From Ridgeia piscesae (taxonomy: Eukaryota; Annelida; Polychaeta; Sabellida; Siboglinidae), in contig JAODUO010000561.1 in NCBI GenBank assembly GCA_025642075.2, forward strand, positions 165,001 to 229,000: a DNA stretch of 64,000 nt, read 5' to 3'. Below are positions 42,601 through 53,149 of the stretch, piece after piece. Every line of letters starts with the position of its first letter. Within the stretch, counting starts at the first letter, position 1. The translations under genes were made by a program, and so were the position numbers. The notes beneath the pieces were generated by a model, which saw nothing but the letters and a program-made list of their open reading frames with translations, searched no databases and was not told where the DNA came from.

Positions 42601-45600
42601 CACATTTGTAAATCACTATGCCATTGTATGAGCTGGCATAGAGGAAGTGGCCGTTACGAAATGTTTAACCTTTCATGAGACAGATTACATTTTTGGTTGA
42701 GTGTAACACAAAGTCTTGTAGTACTGTGTTTATCAGACCCGTTGTGTGTTAACACGGCTGTGTCCGTGTAGATATTACGTGGCGGAGGGGGTGCGCATCT
42801 ACAACCAGGAGACGTGGCGTCAGGTGACAGCAGGGGGAGGGCGGCGACTGGTGGAACAGCACATACAGCCCGTGGTAGGTGTATAGCTCTTGTCATAGCA
42901 GACCTGTGTCATGTTGTCATGTCATGATACCAGTGTCACCTTAGTCAGGGGGGGGTCTGAGTCAGATTGTCAACAATATCGTGATATTGTATTATGATTA
43001 ATTCATTCAACCATGACGTCTGGGCCATATTGTCACTATTGAATTAATTAATTAACTCATTCATCTACATGCTCATATCTTGAAGTTAGCATAAGATAGT
43101 TATGAGAGATGTGTCAATTGAAATATGAGGTGTATTTATCTCACAGAAATGTACATCACACGGTCAATGAGGTCTTTTTCACAGTACACGAATAATACAA
43201 GGTTTTGGTCCCTGCACAAACCAGGGACAAGAAACGTAACCTTGCAGCTGCGGTACTTCCCTGAACAGTCGGCGTCTGTGTTGTAGGTCGACTTCTACGT
43301 GAAACAGACCGAGGCAGACAATCACGCAGTCAGAGAAGCAGCCTGTGCATGCATCGCTGAACTTGGGTCTAAGGTGTGTTGATGTTTTAACTGGGTTTGT
43401 CTGTAGTTCAATTCCAGTAAGATGGTTGTTGGCTCATATGAAATATACATAAATGTGTAGTGAGAAATGTGGTACCAGAACAGAGGTTTCTGTCGGTTTA
43501 TAGACAATAACATTTGTGCTTACACTAAAAAGATACAAGTAATTGCTGTGACCATCATTTATAAATAAAACATGTCAACTAGGAATATGTACATACAACA
43601 AAAAGTATTAATGTCTGGTCTGTCAATGCGGCAGGCAATATAAAAAAAATTAGCATTATATAACAAAGGCAGAATTCTCTAAAAAAATTCCAATCAAACT
43701 GCTAGGCTACAAAATTCTGTAATGCATGTCAAATTAATAACTCCACCGCACTTGCACACTCGAAATACACCCTCCACTCCATTTGTCACCCCCCCCCAGT
43801 TAATATATGGCTGCACAGTTATCATACCGTTATACTATATAACACACAGAATGTGTTTCCAGCCTGTATAAAATACACAGAAATAATTGCTGTACTTTAT
43901 ATGTTGGATACCTTGGGTATTAATTAATTGTTAGGTGTCGTAACAAATACAATCAGTACTAACAGTTGACTGGTGACTTGTGACAGGTGGACAAGGACGT
44001 GGTGAGAGCCCATGTGCCAAAACTACTCGACGCCTTACTCGTGTGCTTCAAGGATGAGAGCTGGCCAGTGAGAGACGGTGAGTGGACAGTGGTGTCTGTA
44101 GACACTAGAGACTGTGGACACTACAGTCTGTGGACACTGGAGTCTGTGGACAGTGGTGTCAGTGGACACTATAGTCTGTGGACACTATAGTCTGTGGACA
44201 CTAGAGTCTGTGGACACTAGAGTCTGTGGACACTAGAGTCTGTGGACAGTGGTGTCAGTGGACAGTGGTGTCTGTGGACACTAGGGTCTGTGGACAGTGG
44301 TGTATGTGGACACTACAGTTTCTGGACACTACAGTTTGTGGACACTAGAGTCTGTGGACAGTAGTGTCTGTGGACACTACAGTTTGTGGACAGTGGTGTC
44401 TGTGGACACTGGAGTCTGTGGACACTGGAGTCTGTGGACACTGGAGTCTGTGGACACTGGAGTCTGTGGACACTAGAGTCTGTGGACAGTGGTGTCAGTG
44501 GACACTACAGTCTGTGGACACTGGAGTCTGTGGACACTGGAGTCTGTGGGCACTGGAGTCTGTGGACACTGGAGTCTGTAGACACTAGAGTCTGTGGACA
44601 CTAGAGTCTGTGGACAGTGGTGTCAGTGGACACTACAGTCTGTGGAAACTGGAGTATATGGACACTAGAGTCTGCGGACACTAGAGTCTGTGGACAGTGG
44701 TGTCAGTGGACACTACAGTCTGTGGACACTGGAGTCTGTGGACACTAGAGTATGTGGACAGTGGTGTCAGTGGACACTACAGTCTGTGGACACTGGAGTC
44801 TGGACACTGGAGTCTGTCGACACTGGAGTCTGTGGACACTGGAGTCTGTGGACACTGGAGTCTGTGGACACTGGAGTCTGTGGACACTGGAGTCTGTGGA
44901 CACTGGAGTCTGTGGACACTGGAGTCTGTGGACACTGGAGTCTGTGGACACTGGAGTCTGTGGACACTGGAGTCTGTGGACACTGGAGTCTGTGGACACT
45001 GGAGTCTGGACATGGACTGACATGGAGTCTGTGGACACTGGAGTCTGTGGACACTGGAGTCTGTGGACACTGGAGTATGTGGACACTGGAGTCTGTGGAC
45101 ACTGGAGTCTGTGAACACTGGAGTCTGCGGACACTGGAGTCTGTGGACACTGGAGTCTGTGGACACTGGAGTCTGTGGACACTGGAGTCTGTGGACACTG
45201 GAGTCTGTGGACACTGGAGTCTGGGAACACTGGAGTCTGCGGACACTGGAGTCTGTGGACACTGGAGTCTGTGGACACTGGAGTCTACAGTATGTGGACG
45301 CTACAGTCTGTGGACACTACAGCAGGTGGAAACTACAGTCTGTGGATGCATGTAGGACAACAGTGGTGAAAAGCTGTGTACATGATTACCACTTGGTGGC
45401 GTTTATTGTTGCTGGGGGGGGGAGTAATCTGTGGCTAGAGCACAGAAGGTAAACACTGCATAAAGGTAAAGATATTACAAGGTGTTTTACCTGGTGTAGC
45501 TATTAATTCTGGAGGCTCTGGGTGGATATACATGGAGATTATTAATCATCTACTGGTGTTGCTTAAACTTGCTTTAAGTATTTTATAGCTGCTGTTTTTG

Positions 45601-48600
45601 TTGGTTTTGATCTTAACAGAATAATCAGTGAATTTGTGCAGATTTAAAGAAACAATGTTTATTTTACAGCCTCCTGTGTTGCTTGTGGCAACTTTGTCCT
45701 GTGCTTCCCTGAGGAATCCAAGTAAGAACATATTTTTGCTCGTAAATAAAATAAAACTATCAGACTGTTGTCATATGTCATTACACATTAATTGTAAAAT
45801 GGAGGACGCTTGAAAGTGGAATTTATTGTAATCCTTATTCTGTGTAATCAGGGTTGCCTACCATTACGCATTTTCCGTAATCATTACAGAAATTTACCTA
45901 AGATTACAGCAGTACGGAAACTGCTCCTGTATTACGGAAATAAGCATATCATACTTCAGACTGTTATACACATCAAAGAACTGTGAAACTTAAAATAATG
46001 TCCTAACAAGTTCATACCCAGTGGTTGTGCCTAAGAAAATGTAATAATTCACTCATTTTGTTATATCAGTAAATGAAGCTGTGGCTGCCATGTGGTGGTT
46101 GGGCAGGGGGCAAACCCAGAATACTGAAAGAAACAATTGATCAAAGTTTTAATGACTTGGGATTCAGTTACAGCCATGGAATGGGCTGACTGTCACTGAG
46201 AAATGCTTGATTAACTACTGTATGTTATATAAAAATTATGTGTTCCTAGGTCAAGGGTAAATTTGTTGCAAATTGATATAAGGGTAGTGCCCACCCAGCC
46301 ACCAACTACAGCCCAAATAATCATTACGGAAATTTGCTTTGTCAAGTAGGCAACCCTGGTATAATTATAGTCAGGTATTGTTAAACAAAAGAAAATGTTC
46401 TGCAAATAAATCAATATTATCAGTCGTTCAGTATTTTGGTGAATCATGTAGACCACTACTGTTTCATTTACATTTCATTTACAACAAAACTTATGATTAG
46501 AATAATTCATATAATTATGTTGGGACTAGAGTAGCATGCCATGTTGTGTGTGTCCAGTAGATTCACTCTGCTTTCATCTCTCCAGGGGCGCAATGACAGA
46601 TCTCTACACACTGTTCTTTGAGAATCTCCAAGACGCCATAGCCTCAGTGCGGCAGGGGGCAGCACTGGCACTTGCCAATGTGGTGCGAGCATACGGTGAG
46701 TTCCGAGGTTGTTCTGTGGTAGTCTGAAACTCTGGAGTTTTGTGTGTACCTGAACTGTGAATATTTGTGAACAACAACAAAGTAAGTTGTTCATGAATTT
46801 TCTCATTGCTAATTAATTAATAAGATAATTTTAAGGGTTCTGCAGATCCCTTTGTCTACAGTTATCACGTTGTTAAAAAATTACCGTTACTGTTACTTTG
46901 TATTTTACCTTGTAACTCTTATTACAATTACTGTGTGTCTTAGTAGGAAAAGGGCATGCGCCTTACAAGTCACATGACTTCTGCTTTGTCCCTTCAACAG
47001 CAGCAGTAATTCACCAATCATGAAATTCCATTGTACTATATTATCTTTCCCATAATTATGTTATCTTTCCCATAATATGTTGTACTATTACTGTACTATT
47101 GTTGTTGATTAAACTTTCGTTCGTTCGTGTTCGTTCGTTCGTTCGTTCGTTCGTTCGTTCGTTCGTTCGTTCGTTCGTTCGTTCGGTTGCGTGTGTGTCG
47201 TTGCTCGTTCGTTGCGTCTCGTTCGTTCGTTCGTTCGTGTTTGCGTTCGGTTGTTCGTTCGTTCGTTCGTTCGTTCGTTCGTTCGTTCGTTCGTTCGTTC
47301 GTTCGTTCGTCGTTCGTTCGTTCGTTCGTTCGTTCGTTCGTTCGTTCGTTCGTTCGTTCGTTCGTTCGTTCGTTCGTTCGTTCGTTCGTTCGTTCGTTCG
47401 TTCGTTCGTTCGTTGTGTGTTTGTACGGCCTGGTGGTAGTTCGTTCGTTGGTGCAGTCGTTTCAACCGTGGTTGTGGTGGATTTGGATGGGGATTGACTG
47501 AGTAGGTAGCTTAGTGATGGGAGGTAGATATTGTGATGGGTGTATTGACAGATAGGGAGACAGTGAGGGAGGTACCATAGATTGTGAAAAGTGTGTTGAC
47601 AGATAGGGAGACAGTGAGGGAGGTACCATAGATTGTGAAAAGTGTGTTGACAAATAGGGAGACAGTGAGGGAGGTACCAGAGATTGTGAAAAGTGTGTTG
47701 ACAAATAGGGAGACAGTGAGGGAGGTACCAGAGATTGTGAAAAGTGTGTTGACAGATAGGGAGACAGTGAGGGAGGTACCAGAGATTGTGAAAAGTGTGT
47801 TGACAAATAGGGAGACAGTGAGGGAGGTACCAGAGATTGTGAAAAGTGTGTTGACAGATAGGGAGACAGTGAGGGAGGTACCAGAGATTATGAAAAGTGT
47901 GTTGACAGATAGGGAGACAGTGAGGGAGGTACCAGAGATTGTGAAAAGTGTGTTGACAAATAGGGAGACAGTGAGGGAGGTACCAGAGATTATGAAAAGT
48001 GTGTTGATAGATAGGGAGACAGTGAGGGAGGTACCAGAGATTGTGAAACGTGTGTTGACAAATAGGGAGACAGTGAGGGAGGTACCAGAGATTGTGAAAA
48101 GTGTGTTGACAGATAGGGAGACAGTGAGGGAGGTACCAGAGATTGTGAAAAGTGTGTTGACAGATAGGGAGACAGTGAGGGAGGTACCAGAGATTATGAA
48201 AAGTGTGTTGACAGATAGGGAGACAGTGAGGGAGGTACCAGAGATTGTGAAAAGTGTGTTGACAAATAGGGAGACAGTGAGGGAGGTACCAGATATTATG
48301 AAAAGTGTGTTGATAGATAGGGAGACAGTGAGGGAGGTACCAGAGATTGTGAAAAGTGTGTTGACAAATAGGGAGACAGTGAGGGAGGTACCAGAGATTA
48401 TGAAAAGTGTGTTGACAAATAGGGAGACAGTGAGGGAGGTACCAGAGATTATGAAAAGTGTGTTGACAAATAGGGAGACAGTGAGGGAGGTACCAGAGAT
48501 TATGAAAAGTGTGTTGACAGATAGGGAGACAGTGAGGGAGGTACCAGAGATTGTGAAAAGTGTGTTGACAGATAGGGAGACAGTGAGGGAGGTACCAGAG

Positions 48601-51600
48601 ATTATGAAAAGTGTGTTGACAAATAGGGAGACAGTGAGGGAGGTACCAGAGATTATGAAAAGTATGTTGACAGATAGGGAGACAGTGAGGGAGGCACCAG
48701 AGATTGTGTGGAGTATGTTGACAGATAGGGAGACAGTGAGGGAGGTATCAGAGATTGTGAACGGTGTGTTGACAGATACGGAGACAGTGAGGGAGTTACC
48801 AGAGATTGTGAACGGTGTGTTAACAGATAGGGAGACAGTGAGGGAGGCACACCAGGGATTGTGAAGGGTGTGTTGACAGATAGGGAGACAGTGAGTGAGG
48901 TACCAGAGATTGTGAAGGGTGTGTTGACAGATACGGAGACAGTGAGGGAGGTACCAGAGATTGTGAACGGTGTGTTGACAGATAGGGAGACAACGAGGGA
49001 GGCACACCAGAGATTGTGAAGGGTGTGTTGACAGATAGGGAGACAGTGAGGGAGGTACCAGAGATTGTGAGCTGTGTGTTGTGTTGACAGGGAAAGAAGC
49101 ACAGGAGATTGTGTTGGGGAAAGCGAGGGAAGGCCTGGCCGGAGTGGAGAAACAGGAAGTGACGGCGGAACGCTACAGCAGCCTGGACAAGAGTCCTGCC
49201 ACCTACGGTGTTGTCAAGAGGTTACGTGACAACGACATGGAGCTGCACACAGACAAACAGGTGACAGCTGCAGGTTGTGGGGACAAAGATAGGAGGAGTA
49301 TCACTAGGTCAACTCGTATGTTGTTAAACTGCTTTATCACGGGGGACAGTATTTCTGTGCCAAACCGCTGCAAATGTCCTGGTTGCATTTACTGGTGGTG
49401 ACTATTTTCAGTAAGTAAGTTCACTGTTTTAAAGGAACAAAGTTGACTGGTAAGCTCATAAGAACGTTATTGAAATGTAAATGGTATGAATATCACAAAA
49501 TACTTTGTCTCCACTCGTATATTTTGTTTATTAATTATGGACTGTTAGGTAAGTGCAACTGCCTTGTACTACACGAGCCAGTTATTTTCATTGGTCAATA
49601 ATTTTATCATGTGATGCTGGTCATGTGACATGTCTAGTGAAGCTAGTCAGCTGACAGAAATCATTCGACATGGCCAGATAATTTGAAGGTGAAAACAATT
49701 TTTGTGAGGTAAACATTGTCTGCTTTATCGTAAAATAAAACCTTCAAGTATTCAACCACCTTTCCTGGCAGCCCAAAATGAACCAAATATACTTGGAAAA
49801 GCTGTATCTACTGGTGACATAAGCATTGCTAAAAAACTAGACATTGTGAGTGATGTTTGTCGCTTGTAGATGTACTCGTGTGGGTCGCTGGCTCCCAAGA
49901 TGCACCGGGGCAAGCGAGGTGGAGGATGCATGGATCACCAGTTCAAAAGGCCGTCAGAACCCTGGGAGTTGGGGGATGGGTGAGTTGAATTGAAAACGCA
50001 GTCATGGAGCTATTTCTTTCTCTTAGCTATATATTAATTAAAACAGTGTGCATTGATTTACATTTTCTGATTATTTATCTGCTGTAAATCAAATTGCTAT
50101 TGCTATAAAATATATTGACTCTACAAATCAGGTTTGGCTGTAACTTAAGGCAGTAATTTAAAATTAATAAAACATAACAATTATTTGTAAGTGAATTGTA
50201 AGCATCGTGTGTCACATTGTTATTAGGAGTGAAACCTGCTGGTCCGTGCAAATAATTTCATGCCATTGGATTGTTATGAATGTTGACCGACTGAATGTTC
50301 CTTCCCAGATGCATATATTTGTTGGCGGAACTATCACAGCTGCCTGATGCTGCGGCAGATGTCGCAAAGGAGCTCCCTCTGGTGGCCACTACGGCATCCT
50401 TTCAACATTACACGCAACACGTGCATCTCCTCGAGACAATGTGTAAACAGGTGACTTGGCTACATAACCATCAACAGTTTATTTTAATGTGTAAATAAAT
50501 GTGTCTGGATTGCAGTATGGATGGTAATTTTTATGATTTTAGCTGCGTTCAAAAAAAATTCATTCCAGAGCAAAGAAACTCACACAATATCTGCCTTATT
50601 GAGATTTACGAATCTGTTTCCTACACTTGGGAGAAAATTTTGCTAATGTTTACAGTCTAAAAAGTTTTCATTCAAAGATTGGTTATAGTCTTTATTAATA
50701 ATAATAATAGTGACTTCTTTTGCGCCAATATCCTCGAAGATCAAGCTCAGTGGTGTGACAAAAATATTCAGAAATCACAAATATGATAAGCTGGCATCAT
50801 TTATGCAGCAAAATATGACAAACCTCTGGAGCTTTATTCATACTATCTGGAAGTTGGTCAGGGTGCAGAAGAATGACAGTTGGTAGATAATTTTTTTTCT
50901 TCAATTTATTGTCCCTTGCCCCAATAGTGAGTGGACACTTTATAATGTGTTTGTGACCTTCACAATGATCCAAGGTCAATGTCAACCCACCAAGAAGCAG
51001 TTCTTAATTTTTTTTAATTATGATTTGTCAAGAAAATTAATAGTACATTCCCTTAGAAAATGGTGTGACTTGTGTTGTTAAATTTATATGCTATCATCTA
51101 AATTAACTAACAATGTTCCGTGATAATACTGTTTTGGAAGTCCAAGTGTTGTCTTATGTGTGGTCTTCTTTTTTCCAGTTGCCTGTCATAGCCAAAGGCA
51201 TTGGAAAGAGAGCTTTCAAGATGCATATAGAATTATTCTTCGATGCAATATTCTACAGCCTGGTAAGTAATGCATAATATCGCATTAAACATGTCATCCA
51301 TTTTGTGATATTGTTATAGTTTAAACAACCACCCACATCAGACCTTCAGTCCATGTTATCTCACACATCAATGGTTTATGTAACAGACGACTTAACAGTG
51401 CATATGAATAGATTTTGTTCATAAATATGGTTGAAGTTTCTCATATATATGGAGCTGCTAAGAACCAGCACTAAAAGTAAAATAAAGGCAGGTTCTTATA
51501 TAGTGCAGTATCCAGTCCTCAGGACCGTTCAAAGTGCTTTACACTTTACATCCGTGACAGACCTGTTCACTCAGACACCATTTCAGCCTCTCTGGGAAGC

Positions 51601-52920
51601 ATCCAGCCATATGCTACAATTAATGTGCGAAGGTTGCTTGTACACATATCCACCACTGTCTATAGTCAGGTACTCATACAGCTGAGTGAACTGGAGCAAT
51701 GTAGAGTGAAAAAACTTGCCCAAGGTTTTAACACCGCAGCACAGAATTTGAACTCGGGTTCTCTTAGTGAGAGTCCGAAGCTCTTACACTACACAAAACC
51801 AGGCTTTCATTAGTTAATTATATTTTGTTACACATAAATTACACAGTTACTGCAGCTAGAACATAATTGAAATGCAGCTAAACTCAGTCGATTCTCTAAG
51901 ATACATATTTTAATACTTAGCACCCGAGTGTTTTCTGTTTCTGTCTTCAACATCCTGTGATTATTGATATCCTTTATAAAATGTATAAACAAACCTTGGT
52001 CTTAAGAAAGTATTACTTCTTAAAACAGTTTCCTCATTGGAATAGCAACTGATTGTCAAGCCAAGTATCAATATGATGGTGACGTCATGTTTCAGTCGTG
52101 TGACAATGCGTTGACATCTACTGCTGCGGGTCAGTGTTTGGAACAATTGAGTGCATTCCTCGGGCCAAACATCATGCGGGGCCGAGTGGAACAGTACAAC
52201 CCAAGGTAAATTATATCTGCAAAGATCAGTTTGCAACCAAATGATAAATTTTCATTCTTGAAAAGCAGTTTACCTCATGAGAAACTTTATTGACACTTGT
52301 GAGTGTTGCAGCAATTTTTCACAACTTTCGTCAATTTACTTGCTTCATTATGAGCTTGAAACACCAAGAATATGTGACACACCATATGCCCGATAGGTAC
52401 GTTTTTAACCTGGTTGCATACACGTTCACACAGTGAAAAGTAACACAAATGTGGAATTTAATTGCCATGATAAAAGTTAACTTGGGTAATGATACTTCCA
52501 CAGTTGCAGATGTGTGCCGCGCGCCACCTTTTATGGAAATCACTTATCTGCACAGAAACGTCACATTCATATTTTTACCTTGACAGATCCATCAAGATCC
52601 ATTGTACAGTTGCCATAGATTTAATCCGGGCTAGAATAACACTTCATGCTGATGTAAGATGTATTTATCCTGGGTGATAACCTGGGTGTTGTTTAGTCCG
52701 AGTTAAAATTCCACCGTGTAAACAGTCACAGACAGTGTGTTAAGGAATAAGTGTACTTTCACAAATTTAAAGAAGTTGTTGAAACTTTGTATTACTGGAA
52801 ACGTGACTTCACTTGTGTTGTAGGTATGTCGAGCAACTTGACCGCAGTCTTACCATGCCCCCAATGGGGCCATCTATGAGGCCAAATGCTGGTCCATCTA
52901 GAGGCGGGCCACCCATGTGA
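36338..52920 (+). CDS. HEAT/armadillo-like repeat protein, 717 residues, 17 exons, function unknown
   Basis: Seventeen exons join with full phase agreement from ATGGCGGAGCAAACGGGG to TGA (718 codons). I do not recognise the ortholog. The protein is an almost continuous series of amphipathic helical pairs with HEAT-like features: QDADAPWERKHGALMGFKEL, SESRVRLAAG, NRFVRETGYYVCGSL, VRLAASVATRQFLLGL, NHAVREAACACIAELG, DESWPVRDASCVACGNF and ASVRQGAALALANVVRAYG. An Ala/Ser/Gly-rich insert (about residues 147-183) and a charged insert (about 500-570, with KRGGGCMDHQFKRP) interrupt the array, and the C-terminus ends in a Met/Pro/Gly-rich tail. No signal peptide or membrane segment is evident. A scaffold or transport-factor-like role would be inference from fold only. 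Divergent pairing with XRN2 suggests broad expression. One upstream in-frame ATG (36266) exists, but the later one has better context. Confidence 0.88.
36830..37265 (-). mobile_element. Non-LTR retrotransposon remnant, RT C-terminal end
   Basis: On the minus strand, with frame changes, it reads KKMPRKLNIKLYMTVIKPVL, MLRRIKGVTLRDKVKSVDIR, REMRLCWYGNMQRM, then RPRGRWMDCVRRDMQELRIT and ending AADPT. This is the familiar C-terminal end of endonuclease/reverse-transcriptase ORFs. It is a dead fragment in intron 1 of the HEAT-like gene. Confidence 0.82.
37290..38155 (+). mobile_element. CR1/jockey-like non-LTR reverse transcriptase remnant
   Basis: Plus-strand fragments in several frames read DDLKLFNPIYTDENCYNLQQ, DTGKDIGITVDSSFNF, QINKANSMIQGIIRCTFEYL, ELEYKERLQRLNLPTVSYHR, LRGDMIEIYKILT and ending VQLFEDNLINYGKTIL-like sequence. 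These match the second half of RT domains in the CR1/jockey group. Many stops and frameshifts show it is inactive. It abuts the opposite-strand RT fragment. Confidence 0.8.
38494..38717 (+). CDS. HEAT-like gene exon 2
   Basis: 224 bp, acceptor TTACAG, donor GTATGC. Encodes EVMGMLCRRVGPSIYEDTKD and a Ser/Gly-rich stretch ending SPGTSPRR. Confidence 0.88.
38800..39150. repeat. Probable dispersed repeat with GTCTTGAAT motif
   Basis: In intron 2 of the HEAT-like gene the sequence GGTCCGTACGGTCTTGATAA is followed by repeated CCTTGAATTT / AGTCTTGAAT motifs, and a complementary-sense TAGCCTTGAAAAGTCTTGAA occurs near the far end. It resembles a non-autonomous dispersed element; class unknown. Confidence 0.4.
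40123..40196 (+). CDS. HEAT-like gene exon 3
   Basis: 74 bp, acceptor TTGCAG, donor GTGAGT. Encodes RLSSTSAEEIFHDTAGWKSL then ETWM. Confidence 0.87.
40735..40898 (+). CDS. HEAT-like gene exon 4
   Basis: 164 bp, acceptor CCCCAG, donor GTGGGT. Encodes CLQAVINGCGTNFNRFVTQE and NRFVRETGYYVCGSLVGCNY. Confidence 0.88.
41558..41658 (+). CDS. HEAT-like gene exon 5
   Basis: 101 bp, acceptor TTGTAG, donor GTGGGA. Encodes EVLLPPEENAIYQLGDQFSK then WLGTGLADNWSQ. Confidence 0.87.
42326..42432 (+). CDS. HEAT-like gene exon 6
   Basis: 107 bp, acceptor CCACAG, donor GTCAGT. Encodes VRLAASVATRQFLLGLSEGD then RFKFYNDLLPPLCLN. Confidence 0.88.
42772..42874 (+). CDS. HEAT-like gene exon 7
   Basis: 103 bp, acceptor GTGTAG, donor GTAGGT. 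Encodes YYVAEGVRIYNQETWRQVTA and RRLVEQHIQPV. Confidence 0.87.
43287..43373 (+). CDS. HEAT-like gene exon 8
   Basis: 87 bp, acceptor TTGTAG, donor GTGTGT, phase 0 at both ends. Encodes VDFYVKQTEADNHAVREAAC then ACIAELGSK, a clear HEAT helix. Confidence 0.88.
43987..44077 (+). CDS. HEAT-like gene exon 9
   Basis: 91 bp, acceptor GACAG, donor GTGAGT. Encodes VDKDVVRAHVPKLLDALLVC then FKDESWPVRD. A 16-bp array begins within the donor region. Confidence 0.87.
44078..45350 (+). repeat. 16-bp minisatellite starting at the exon 9 donor
   Basis: About 79 copies of GTCTGTGGACACTGGA with GTGTCAGTGGACAGTG variants. It begins in the donor itself (GTGAGTGGACAGTGGTGTCT), which matches the variant unit except for the splice bases. 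Open frames of up to 221 codons within it are repeat artefacts (16 bp times 3 gives 16-residue periods). Confidence 0.93.
45670..45721 (+). CDS. HEAT-like gene exon 10
   Basis: 52 bp, acceptor TTACAG, donor GTAAGA. Encodes SCVACGNFVLCFPEES. Confidence 0.84.
45849..46358. mobile_element. MITE-like element with 13-bp terminal inverted repeats
   Basis: CAGGGTTGCCTAC at the left end is mirrored by GTAGGCAACCCTG at the right end, 510 bp apart; internal CATTACGG/CCGTAAT motifs occur near both ends. A CAGGG terminus fits hAT-like non-autonomous elements, but no clear target duplication was seen. Confidence 0.6.
46586..46695 (+). CDS. HEAT-like gene exon 11
   Basis: 110 bp, acceptor CTCCAG, donor GTGAGT, ends in phase 1. 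Encodes GAMTDLYTLFFENLQDAIAS then VRQGAALALANVVRAY. Confidence 0.88.
47116..47416. repeat. TTCG tetranucleotide microsatellite
   Basis: About 300 bp of TTCG repeats interrupted by GTTGCGTGTGTGTCGTTGCT-like segments, in the intron upstream of HEAT-like exon 12. Open frames here (RSFV repeats) are artefacts. Confidence 0.96.
47535..49088 (+). repeat. 51-bp minisatellite derived from the exon 12 acceptor
   Basis: About 30 copies of GTGTTGACAGATAGGGAGAC, AGTGAGGGAGGTACCAGAGA and TTGTGAAAAGT. The real junction is GTGTTGACAG followed by GGAAAGAAGCACAGGAGATT. Variant units near the exon read GGAGGCACACCAGAGATTGT, closer still to the exon. Because 51 is a multiple of three, a 409-codon open frame runs through it (17-residue period). 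Confidence 0.93.
49091..49260 (+). CDS. HEAT-like gene exon 12 (source of the 51-bp array)
   Basis: 170 bp, acceptor GTGTTGACAG, donor GTGACA. Encodes KEAQEIVLGKAREGLAGVEK and SSLDKSPATYGVVKRLRDND. The acceptor and exon start are related to the upstream array unit. Confidence 0.87.
49870..49979 (+). CDS. HEAT-like gene exon 13
   Basis: 110 bp, acceptor TTGTAG, donor GTGAGT. Encodes MYSCGSLAPKMHRGKRGGGC then MDHQFKRPSEPWELGD. Confidence 0.87.
50309..50450 (+). CDS. HEAT-like gene exon 14
   Basis: 142 bp, acceptor TCCCAG, donor GTGACT. Encodes CIYLLAELSQLPDAAADVAK and FQHYTQHVHLLETMCKQ. Confidence 0.88.
51179..51262 (+). CDS. HEAT-like gene exon 15
   Basis: 84 bp, acceptor TTCCAG, donor GTAAGT. 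Encodes LPVIAKGIGKRAFKMHIELF then FDAIFYSL. Confidence 0.88.
51489..51800 (-). mobile_element. tRNA-derived SINE copy, minus orientation, near full length
   Basis: Begins GGTTCTTATATAGTGCAG and ends with the tRNA-like head (TTTGAACTCGGGTTCTCTTA, AGTCCGAAGCTCTTACACTA). About 310 bp, in the intron between exons 15 and 16 of the HEAT-like gene. Confidence 0.85.
52096..52205 (+). CDS. HEAT-like gene exon 16
   Basis: 110 bp, acceptor TTTCAG, donor GTAAAT. Encodes SCDNALTSTAAGQCLEQLSA then FLGPNIMRGRVEQYNP. Confidence 0.88.
52824..52920 (+). CDS. HEAT-like gene exon 17 with stop
   Basis: 97 bp, acceptor TTGTAG. Encodes YVEQLDRSLTMPPMGPSMRP then a Pro/Gly/Met-rich tail ending in TGA. Possible polyadenylation signals lie at about 54090 (AATAAA) and 54898. 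Confidence 0.87.
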
Positions 52921-53149
52921 ACACAGCAACTGGCCAGTGGTCAGTCATGCAGACACAAGCGTCAAGACCAGTGGTAGTGACTGCAGACACAGCTAATTGT
53001 GATTACGAGTACATTGTGCCATGTGTTACTATGATTCTCCCAGAGAGCAAGTCTTGTTGGTTAACTACAACTACATGTGTACATTCTCTCAGTGAGGGCA
53101 CTCGCACTAAGATAAGTCCATTGGGGAAATGTATTGCTAAACAGAATAT

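Noticed and set aside
44690..45355. 221-codon plus-strand and similar minus-strand open frames
   Set aside because: Translations of the 16-bp array; all three frames give the same 16-residue cycle.
47511..49007. 498-codon minus-strand open frame
   Set aside because: It results from the 51-bp period of the array (a multiple of three without stops); no start context or family.
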